58,819 bases of DNA from Promethearchaeota archaeon (GTDB lineage: Archaea; Asgardarchaeota; Lokiarchaeia; Sigyniarchaeales; SOKP01): contig JABXKD010000012.1 of NCBI GenBank assembly GCA_013375475.1, positions 1 through 58,819 of the forward strand, in the 5' to 3' direction. Below, one piece after another: positions 52,772 to 58,819 of this stretch. The position numbers and the translations under genes were made by a program. The notes beneath the pieces are model-generated. The model saw nothing but the letters and a program-made list of their open reading frames with translations, was not told the DNA's origin and made no database searches. Each line of letters starts with the position of its first letter. Position 1 is the stretch's first letter.

Positions 52772-54199
52772 ATGGAAACTTTACAAACACTTGAAAAACT
52801 TGAAATTGGAACTAATAAACTTTTTTACGATAAAAAAACAGAAGTTCTATCAGTTTATCTTCCCGATTTTGTTTTCATCGGGACCTATAAGAAATCTGTG
52901 CGCATTGAAGCAATATTAGACGATATATATAAATCTCTTGGTGAAACCCAACTCACTAGACAAAAGATTGCTATTGTGGATTTTGTAACTCTTCAACCAT
53001 TTCTTGAGAAGACGAAATTAAAAAATCTAAAATTAATTTCAAAAAAACAAAAGGAGCTTAAAAAAGAAGAGAAAAAACCAATTGCAGATAAACGGGATAA
53101 AGCTCCAAAAGATATAGAAGCGCCAGTAAAAAGCTCAGTTAAAGAAGAGAAGTTCAAACATCAAAAAGCGAGACCTTCCATGCCAGCCCCGAAACCGGCA
53201 GCGAAAGCTAAAAAGAAAGAAAAAGCTTACGATATGGAAGATGCAGATTATGGTGGATTTACGGACGATGAAATGGTAAAATCTAGCGAGGAGAGGTTCG
53301 ACGAGTTCAAGTTAATGGAAGAAGCCGAAGAAGAACCAGCCCCACCTGAACTTTCAAGAGCACCCGTTGCACCACCCCCTCCACCCGGAGCAGGGGCACC
53401 TGCAAGACCTGCAGCTGAAGAATTAAGTTCTATTGAAAAAGAAAGGGTATTAGGAGGAGCACCTAGAGGAGAACCTATTGTTGAAGAACCAAAACAAAGG
53501 GTTTACGAAATAAATATGGGTCTCCAGTACTATTCAGTCATGATGGAACAAACGAGTTACTTATTTTACGTTTACTTATCGCACAAAGAATTGAAAATTG
53601 TAGACGAGGAGGGTAAGACTGTGTTTGAAACCTCTTTTGTAATTAAAACAACAAAAAAGGAACCTCCTATTTTGAATCTGAGAGTAGAAGGGAAAGGATT
53701 TGAAGTTCATCCGTTATTTGGTAAAGTAGAAGTAAGTAAAGATGCAGTAAATCCACCCGTTATGATTTTTTCGGTTCTACCAGTCAAAAATAAGGAACGG
53801 AGTAAAAAAGACAAAAAGGAAGGAGATAGAAGACATTTACATGTTTATATTGATTTTGAAGATAAAGTGATAAACCATTCAATTTTATCGATTATAGTTC
53901 AACCTAAACATTTTCATTTAGATATAGGTCCGATACATTTAGATGTAAGTAAAAAGGCGGCAGCTATCATTTCATTTATTTCTATTATTATTGCGGTTGG
54001 CTCGTTGCTATTTACGATTTTTTCATTCGATCCCCAATCAACTGTAGTCAATGTCGTCGGAAATTTTGCTCCAGGACTAGGTTCTCTCATATTCATCGCA
54101 ATCTTTCTCTACACTTTATTCAAAGAAGGACTCTATCCGCTCAAAGCAAAAATAAGTTACTTCCTTAATTTTGATAAAACGGGAACGTTAGTCAAATAA
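52772..54199 (+). CDS. Tail-anchored protein with proline-rich linker, unknown
   Basis: 475 residues in four parts: a small N-terminal alpha/beta part (about 1-90); a Lys/Glu/Ala/Pro-rich disordered linker (about 90-245, with PVAPPPPPGAGAPARP); a beta-rich domain (about 247-385: MGLQYYSVMMEQTSYLFYVY, then FHLDIGPIHLD); and two close C-terminal membrane helices (about 393-450). The soluble parts face the cytoplasm if the last helices are a hairpin. The proline stretch resembles eukaryotic SH3/profilin-binding tracts in composition only; Asgard archaea encode profilins, so binding is worth testing. No family recognised. Confidence 0.6.
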   Translation: METLQTLEKLEIGTNKLFYDKKTEVLSVYLPDFVFIGTYKKSVRIEAILDDIYKSLGETQLTRQKIAIVDFVTLQPFLEKTKLKNLKLISKKQKELKKEEKKPIADKRDKAPKDIEAPVKSSVKEEKFKHQKARPSMPAPKPAAKAKKKEKAYDMEDADYGGFTDDEMVKSSEERFDEFKLMEEAEEEPAPPELSRAPVAPPPPPGAGAPARPAAEELSSIEKERVLGGAPRGEPIVEEPKQRVYEINMGLQYYSVMMEQTSYLFYVYLSHKELKIVDEEGKTVFETSFVIKTTKKEPPILNLRVEGKGFEVHPLFGKVEVSKDAVNPPVMIFSVLPVKNKERSKKDKKEGDRRHLHVYIDFEDKVINHSILSIIVQPKHFHLDIGPIHLDVSKKAAAIISFISIIIAVGSLLFTIFSFDPQSTVVNVVGNFAPGLGSLIFIAIFLYTLFKEGLYPLKAKISYFLNFDKTGTLVK

Positions 54200-54271
54200 G
54201 ATTTTCATAAAATCCACCATTTTTTTTTATTTTATCTCTGGTCAAATAATTAAAAAAAAATTTGTGTTAAA

Positions 54272-55180
54272 TTACTCTCTCTTTTTTGCTTTATTTTTTA
54301 TATATTCCCAAAAATCTTCTTTTAATTTACTTAACTCCTTTCCCTTAGGTTTAATGAAATATAAGTCTCTCCTAACTACTAAAGGGCGATCACTTAGCTC
54401 CAAAGTTCTAATCAACCCTGCTTTCTCAGCTTTATTCGCCATGATTTCACTTATTATACTTATGTAATTTGAATCGCTTACTGCTGAGATAATAGAATCG
54501 TTGTCGTCCATCTCGAGTTTAATTTTTAACTTTTTGTAATCTGGAAATTGCTTCTTAAAAGCACTCCTCATCCCTGAACCTTTTTCTCTCCAAACAAAAG
54601 GAAATTTAACCAGATCTGAGAAATTCACTAACCCACTAATATCTTTTAGTAATTCATGGTTAGGAGAACAGATAAATTTTAGTTGATCTTCTCCAATTTT
54701 GATGAAATCGAATTCATCCTTCCTATAATTTAAAAAACTGCCTATACCAGCAAAATCTGCTAAATTTTTAACGATGTTTTCTATTGACTTTCGCGAATTA
54801 TTGATCATAATCTTAAAATTTACGTTAGGATTTTTGTCTCGGTATTCAGCAATTTCCCCAGGAAGGATATAAGATCCAGGAGTCGTTGATGCTGAGATTA
54901 CAATATCTTCATAACGAATATCGCTAAACTTTGCTAACTCTTTTACACACGAATCGAATAAATCTATAATTTTTTGAGCGTGATCTAAGAAAATTGTTCC
55001 AGCTTCGGTTATTTCAAACTTCTTTGTGCTCCTATTTATCAAAATAACCCCAAAATCCTTCTCTAATTGAGATATTTGATGAGATAACGTACTTTGAGAG
55101 ATGGGAAGATCGCGAGCTAACTCAGAAAAGCTTTTATAGTTCACTAATTTAACGAAATTTCTTAGATATTCAATATACAT
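54272..55180 (-). CDS. LysR-family transcriptional regulator
   Basis: 302 residues. N-terminal wHTH (SFSELARDLPISQSTLSHQISQLEKDFGV) and a LysR substrate-binding domain (YEDIVISASTTPGSYILP, then FVWREKGSGMRSAFKK). LysR regulators are common in bacteria and rarer in archaea. It is divergent from the DsrE-TusA genes across a 163-nt region that should contain its operators. It probably controls that sulfur-relay pair or its own promoter. Confidence 0.9.
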   Translation of the reverse strand: MYIEYLRNFVKLVNYKSFSELARDLPISQSTLSHQISQLEKDFGVILINRSTKKFEITEAGTIFLDHAQKIIDLFDSCVKELAKFSDIRYEDIVISASTTPGSYILPGEIAEYRDKNPNVNFKIMINNSRKSIENIVKNLADFAGIGSFLNYRKDEFDFIKIGEDQLKFICSPNHELLKDISGLVNFSDLVKFPFVWREKGSGMRSAFKKQFPDYKKLKIKLEMDDNDSIISAVSDSNYISIISEIMANKAEKAGLIRTLELSDRPLVVRRDLYFIKPKGKELSKLKEDFWEYIKNKAKKRE

Positions 55181-55343
55181 TTTATGATCTCTAAAATATC
55201 AATTGTTTCTAATTAAGTATTACTTTATCAATAATAAATAATTTATCGAGAAAATTAATAAATTAATACGAAAAAATTAATAATTGAATATTAATTTGAA
55301 TCCATTAACTAAGCACTTAAAATTAAAATTACAATAAACTAAC

Positions 55344-55703
55344 ATGACAGATAAGATAAAAGTTTTTACGGTTGTAATTGGAGACGCTGCCTATACTTCT
55401 GAAAGGCCCTATACGATGTTGCGATTCGCCTATACTTCCTTATTAGAGGGACATAAAATTAACATCTTTTTAGTTGAAGATGGCGTATTCGTAGGTAAAA
55501 AAAATCAAAATCCTTCATCATACGATAACGTCGGTAAATGGCTTAAAGATGTGATTGAAGAAGGCGGAGTTGTCAAAGCTTGTGGAGTTTGTACGAAAGC
55601 CAGAGGAGTTTCTGCGAATGAATTGGTTGAAGGAATTGAAGTTACCACTATGAATGGATTCGTTGATATGTGTGTCCAAGCTGATAATATTTTATTTAGT
55701 TAG
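55344..55703 (+). CDS. DsrE-family sulfur-carrier protein
   Basis: 119 residues of DsrE/TusD type: the core strand-helix KVFTVVIGDAAYTSERPYTMLRFA, FLVEDGVFV, and the conserved Cys region CGVCTKARGV, where a persulfide would form. The adjacent TusA gene (21 nt downstream) strongly supports a sulfur-relay role, for example in thiolation of tRNA or in cofactor sulfur transfer. Confidence 0.88.
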   Translation: MTDKIKVFTVVIGDAAYTSERPYTMLRFAYTSLLEGHKINIFLVEDGVFVGKKNQNPSSYDNVGKWLKDVIEEGGVVKACGVCTKARGVSANELVEGIEVTTMNGFVDMCVQADNILFS

Positions 55704-55724
55704 ATCAAATAGAGATGATATATC

Positions 55725-55952
55725 ATGAGTAAAACATATAACTTGAAACTCGATGGTTTGGTTTGCCCATTACCCGTCGCCAAGACTAAAAAAAAATTAA
55801 ATGAAATGGAAACTGGTGATGTATTAGAAGTTTCGGGAGATTTTGGTGAATCTGGCGAAAATATCAAGCGCTATATAGAAAAACACGGAGATTCAATTAT
55901 CGAGTTTAAAATTGAAGGAGAAGATTATTTCATTAGAATTAAAAAAGAATAG
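55725..55952 (+). CDS. tusA: TusA/SirA sulfur-carrier protein
   Basis: 75 residues with the CPxP active site in LDGLVCPLPVAKTKKKL and the typical TusA core (DVLEVSGDFGESGENIKRYIEKHGD). The Cys carries a persulfide. ATG 55725 is preceded by GAGATGAT. It is the second gene of the DsrE-TusA pair. Confidence 0.92.
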   Translation: MSKTYNLKLDGLVCPLPVAKTKKKLNEMETGDVLEVSGDFGESGENIKRYIEKHGDSIIEFKIEGEDYFIRIKKE

Positions 55953-55991
55953 GTTTCTTAATTTTTATTGTAAGTTTTATTAAATCGTCAT

Positions 55992-56156
55992 CTATTGGGA
56001 GATAAAAAACGGAAAACCAAAACAAGTATGGTAATCCATCATGCTTGCAAACTGCGCTGATCCAGTCCCCCCATAAATATGTACAAAACCAACCTCATAA
56101 ACACTTTTTCTCTCAGCTCTTGAAAAGCTTCGAATATTTTCTACTTCAATATTATA
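55992..56156 (-). pseudogene. 54-codon open frame with coding character, no start codon
   Basis: Minus-strand frame from after a TAA to a TAG, reading smoothly: AERKSVYEVGFVHIYGG, then TGSAQFASMMDYHTCFGF, then PFFISQ. It contains no ATG near its beginning (the two Met are internal) and no ribosome site. The frame is more GC-rich than its surroundings. Possibly the C-terminal remnant of a lost gene, or a short AUU-initiated gene. Not assigned to a family. Confidence 0.35.
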
Positions 56157-56194
56157 TTAAGGTTTAAAAATGAGCGCGATTATACATCGAAAAG

Positions 56195-56204
56195 CTTTAT
56201 ATAG
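56195..56204 (+). promoter_or_regulatory. TATA-box promoter for the membrane-protein gene
   Basis: CTTTATATAG with an A-rich BRE-like stretch (CGAAAAG) just before it. Transcription would start near 56228, about 60 nt before ATG 56287. Confidence 0.5.
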
Positions 56205-56286
56205 AATAACGACAAAATTTTAATGCACATCTTAAAAAATTAAAAAATTAAAGATGTCATATATCCACAGCAATTAAAAAAAAGAG

Positions 56287-57348
56287 ATGACAAAAATTTT
56301 AACACAAGATTTTAGCACAGCTTGGGCAATCCCTTGGTATGCGGTTATGGTGATTGTTAATGTCATGGGCCTGGTGTATTGTGCAGTTGTTTACAAACGA
56401 TCCCTGATTCCAAGGGATGGAAAGGATTCAACATATCGGAAATGGATGCGAATTATGGGTGTAATCTTTACGGTAGTTTCTGCATATCGAGCGATTAGTG
56501 TTTGGGCCACACTATATACTTTCCGAATACCGAACACGTTAGCGGAAGTTTCATTCGCGGGATTAATTGCGTATGCGATGTTACGATTTAATACTTATTT
56601 GCCTGCTACCGACGACGCAAGTACTAATAAATTCAAGTCATTCATAACAAAGACTCCCTATATCCTAGTAGTATGTATAGTTATAGCACAACCCCTTGAC
56701 ACATGGGATAACATCTCCGGTTTTGTAATAGGGGGTACAATCATGGAGACATTGTGGGGGATTGGGTTCCTGTCAATACTCCCACTCGCTATTATTCAAC
56801 TGCGCCGTGTTCTCTCGATAAAAGATAAGGAAGCAGCAGAACGGTTACGAATAATGAAGTATTCTGCGATAATAATTGCAGTTTGGTGCGTGGTTTATTG
56901 TATGTACAGGTGGATCTTTACTTTACCGGGAATGTGGGCCAGATCGTTAGATATATTAGAATCGGGGTTACCTCCTCTTAAAACTGGATTACAAGCGATA
57001 ATTGATGTCTTGGGAATTAGAACACAAACATCGCTAGAGTACCGCGATTGGGGTTTTTATTATCTAATATGGCACTCTGCCTACTTTAGCATCTTAACTT
57101 GGATTTCAATATTCTTAATGAAAGCGCCACGACCCCGGGAAATTTCCGGGAAACGTGACAATAAGCAAACTCTAATAACGCTAGCGCTAATAGCGATAGC
57201 GCTAATAACGCTAATAACGCTAATTGGCTTACCAGCCGACTTGGATGAGATAATTATTCTTATCGTATTGGGAGGCTTATTTCTCGTACCAATTGCCTAC
57301 TTTTTCGTTTGGGAAATTAAATGTGTTAAGGTAAAGACTAAAGAATAA
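56287..57348 (+). CDS. Polytopic membrane protein, unknown
   Basis: 353 residues with about nine membrane helices, for example IPWYAVMVIVNVMGLVYCAV and LVVCIVIAQPLDTWDNISGF. Near the C-terminus the helix TLALIAIALITLITLIGL is encoded by imperfect repeats of GCTAATAAC (57171-57224). No transporter signature recognised. The codon use and GC content are higher than in most neighbours, and the gene follows a tract with a coding relic, so foreign origin is possible. Confidence 0.6.
   Translation: MTKILTQDFSTAWAIPWYAVMVIVNVMGLVYCAVVYKRSLIPRDGKDSTYRKWMRIMGVIFTVVSAYRAISVWATLYTFRIPNTLAEVSFAGLIAYAMLRFNTYLPATDDASTNKFKSFITKTPYILVVCIVIAQPLDTWDNISGFVIGGTIMETLWGIGFLSILPLAIIQLRRVLSIKDKEAAERLRIMKYSAIIIAVWCVVYCMYRWIFTLPGMWARSLDILESGLPPLKTGLQAIIDVLGIRTQTSLEYRDWGFYYLIWHSAYFSILTWISIFLMKAPRPREISGKRDNKQTLITLALIAIALITLITLIGLPADLDEIIILIVLGGLFLVPIAYFFVWEIKCVKVKTKE
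57171..57224 (+). repeat. Imperfect 9-bp tandem repeat within a coding region
   Basis: Unit GCTAATAAC occurs twice in full and once in part (57201-57224), with degenerate units upstream from 57171. It encodes Ala/Leu/Ile/Thr of a membrane helix. The 9-bp unit keeps the frame, so length changes would lengthen or shorten the helix by three residues. Confidence 0.7.
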
Positions 57349-57543
57349 ATTATATTTTTATTTTTTTTTTAAGGTAACATATTAATCTCAGTGAATAATA
57401 TATAACCCTCTACAATTAATTTAAATCTAAATTCTTGATAGAGTTCATTACTAAATAGGTCAATAAAAAGAAAAAGAATCTCAGTCAACAAAAATAAATA
57501 ACATTCTAAATTTTAAATAAAAAAGAAATGACTGGATTCTACT

Positions 57544-58146
57544 TTGATAGATAAAAACGATCTAACCATTGGAGAGAGTGTTTTCTTTCCAATTAGAGGA
57601 AAAGGGGCTAAAGGGAGTATCGTTAGAAAGAATAAAAGGACAGTCACCGTTTTAGATACAACAAATTCCCGCGTATATCGTGTCCCATACTCACTGTTGT
57701 TCAAAGATATAACCTTCTCGCGTCGTCCCCTCACATTCGAAAATTCGGAGTTACTAACTGAAGAAGAACTCAGGGATTTAGCTGATGAATTAAAGAAAGA
57801 ATATCGATATGTATTTAAAACTTTTAATTCCGAACAAACAAAATTGCTTGAATCTGTCAAAATTAAATGGAGTAAAAGATCTACATACCGAAGGGGAGGA
57901 TACTATCTTAAAAGTTCAAAGGGTCAATTGAAAAATGAAATTTCTATATCAAGCACCTTCAAAAATACTCCTAAAGAAGTTATCAAGCTGGTACTTTTTC
58001 ATGAGCTATTACATATTAAACACTTAAATCATTCGAAGGAGTTTCGATCTTTGGAAGAGAGTTTTACTAATTTTGAGAAAGTTGATGAAATAATGGGAAA
58101 AATTCTAGTTGAATACAGGATTAGAAGAATGAAAAATTTGACTTGA
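57544..58146 (+). CDS. SprT-like zinc metallopeptidase domain protein
   Basis: About 200 residues. The C-terminal half has the metallopeptidase motif LVLFHELLHIKHLNHSKEF (HExxH plus a downstream His), as in SprT/WSS1-like and YgjP-like proteins. The N-terminal half is a basic beta-rich segment (GKGAKGSIVRKNKRTVTVLD), perhaps an OB or KOW-like nucleic-acid-binding part. Eukaryotic relatives (Spartan) cut DNA-protein crosslinks. Start is TTG 57544 by default, with no clear ribosome site; CTG 57532 is also in frame. Confidence 0.7.
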   Translation: MIDKNDLTIGESVFFPIRGKGAKGSIVRKNKRTVTVLDTTNSRVYRVPYSLLFKDITFSRRPLTFENSELLTEEELRDLADELKKEYRYVFKTFNSEQTKLLESVKIKWSKRSTYRRGGYYLKSSKGQLKNEISISSTFKNTPKEVIKLVLFHELLHIKHLNHSKEFRSLEESFTNFEKVDEIMGKILVEYRIRRMKNLT

Positions 58147-58175
58147 GTTAGGTTGAATTAAAAATAAAAATAAAA

Positions 58176-58819
58176 TTAATGTTTAATTCTTGCTGAAACC
58201 CAATCGTAATAGCCTTTGTCTTCCATTACTTTAGGAATTTCAGCAAAGAACTGTTTCGTTATATCCTTCACGTGCTTAGCCGCTACCGGATGAAAACACA
58301 TTGCTAAGTCTAGGCCTACTAAGCTCAGAGATAACGCATTTATGATTTCCCATATCGGTCCTCTGTATGCTCTCTTTCCCCATTGAGGTGCTTGCTTCTC
58401 ACTCATCCAAGCTTCGCGGGCACCCCATGCGTTAGTTGTTCCACCACTAATTGGATACGCTAAGTCAGTTTCCCCTAATAAACCCGCTATACGCATTCTC
58501 TGGTAAATGCTGAAAGAGTACTCCATTCCGTAGCCTAAAGTGGCACACGTAGGGTCCATTACAATCCGGTTACGCGGTAGTCCAAGCTCCAAAGCGTCTT
58601 TGTTCATCTTAATTTGATTATTCAAATCCAGACTGGTCCAGAGTAAGCAATTGTGATCGTACTTAACTGCCAACGGAATAACTTCCTCCCAAGTCGCTTT
58701 ATCTGCTGCAGATAACATTAAAACTTCGCTTTCGGTGGCAGCCGCCGTGGCTTTAAACATCTCAACATCTTTTTCTTTATTTCCGGAACAACCAATAATG
58801 ACAGGTACATCTACGGCTT
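58176..58819 (-). CDS. cdhD: Acetyl-CoA decarbonylase/synthase delta subunit, N-terminus cut by window edge
   Basis: Partial: the frame runs past the end of the window. Within it the C-terminal part of the corrinoid Fe-S protein small subunit is clear: VPVIIGCSGNKEKD upstream of the first in-frame ATG (58760), NQIKMNKDALELGLPRNRIV, DPTCATLGYGMEYSFS, and YPISGGTTNAWGAREAWM. This subunit passes the methyl group from tetrahydropterin via a corrinoid to the acetyl-CoA synthase centre in the Wood-Ljungdahl route. The ATG at 58760 is internal and not a start. Confidence 0.93.
   Translation of the reverse strand, partial: AVDVPVIIGCSGNKEKDVEMFKATAAATESEVLMLSAADKATWEEVIPLAVKYDHNCLLWTSLDLNNQIKMNKDALELGLPRNRIVMDPTCATLGYGMEYSFSIYQRMRIAGLLGETDLAYPISGGTTNAWGAREAWMSEKQAPQWGKRAYRGPIWEIINALSLSLVGLDLAMCFHPVAAKHVKDITKQFFAEIPKVMEDKGYYDWVSARIKH

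Noticed and set aside
1..58819. CRISPR arrays, insertion sequences, integrases
   Set aside because: No regularly spaced repeats, transposase or integrase motifs were seen.

Overview
The window looks like a piece of an Asgard archaeal (Lokiarchaeota-like) genome. It is AT-rich, and its information-processing genes are archaeal (aIF1A, aIF2-gamma, Spt5, TFS, RecJ/DHH protein). It also carries genes typical of Asgard archaea: a eukaryote-type ribosomal protein eL22, a Ras/Rab-like small GTPase and a longin/roadblock-like protein. Metabolic genes point to an anaerobic lifestyle: a tungsten aldehyde ferredoxin oxidoreductase, the delta subunit of acetyl-CoA decarbonylase/synthase, form III RuBisCO with its ribose-1,5-bisphosphate isomerase, and acyl-CoA dehydrogenases. 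The assignment rests on gene content only.

Layout. 0-5 kb: PadR-type regulator and a heterodimeric ABC exporter whose second subunit has a large Met-rich insertion. 5-10 kb: hydrolase, radical SAM protein, ROK sugar kinase, phosphosugar mutase. 10-17 kb: UvrC, zinc ribbon, R15P isomerase-RuBisCO pair, eL22, CitG-like protein, TFS. 17-23 kb: DUF167, DHH phosphoesterase, surface protein, interrupted aIF2-gamma gene. 23-29 kb: C25-type peptidase, a circularly permuted 5S rRNA gene, PAS/GAF sensor, cupin. 29-35 kb: small GTPase, PIN protein, Fe-ADH, cupin, aIF1A, Spt5, longin-like protein. 34-41 kb: tandem acyl-CoA dehydrogenases, sugar-nucleotide epimerase, DUF4139 protein. 41-44 kb: an accessory GIY-YIG/multi-HTH pair. 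44-59 kb: thioredoxin-like protein and a decayed partial copy of it, aldehyde ferredoxin oxidoreductase, MrfA/Hrq1-type helicase, several membrane proteins, LysR with divergent DsrE-TusA, SprT-like peptidase, and truncated CdhD at the window edge.

The most striking content is two RNA-processing signals 3.5 kb apart. (1) At 22268-22297 a 30-nt insertion with an in-frame TAG splits the P-loop of aIF2-gamma. It folds into a bulge-helix-bulge (BHB), and its removal restores GHVDHG-KTT exactly. (2) At 25709-25829 lies a 5S rRNA whose 3' half precedes its 5' half. The natural ends are joined by a C(UUCG)G tetraloop. The new ends sit at a near-canonical BHB, and ligation there would give a 121-nt circular 5S with the normal CCCGGAAGUUAA sequence. 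Both depend on the standard archaeal splicing endonuclease and RtcB ligase, which are not in this window. A third pattern is that four genes (R15P isomerase, RuBisCO, cupin, AOR) have no ATG/GTG/TTG at the position their homologous N-termini require. Each has an ATT there, 5-7 nt after a GTGA/GGTGA Shine-Dalgarno, which suggests AUU initiation.
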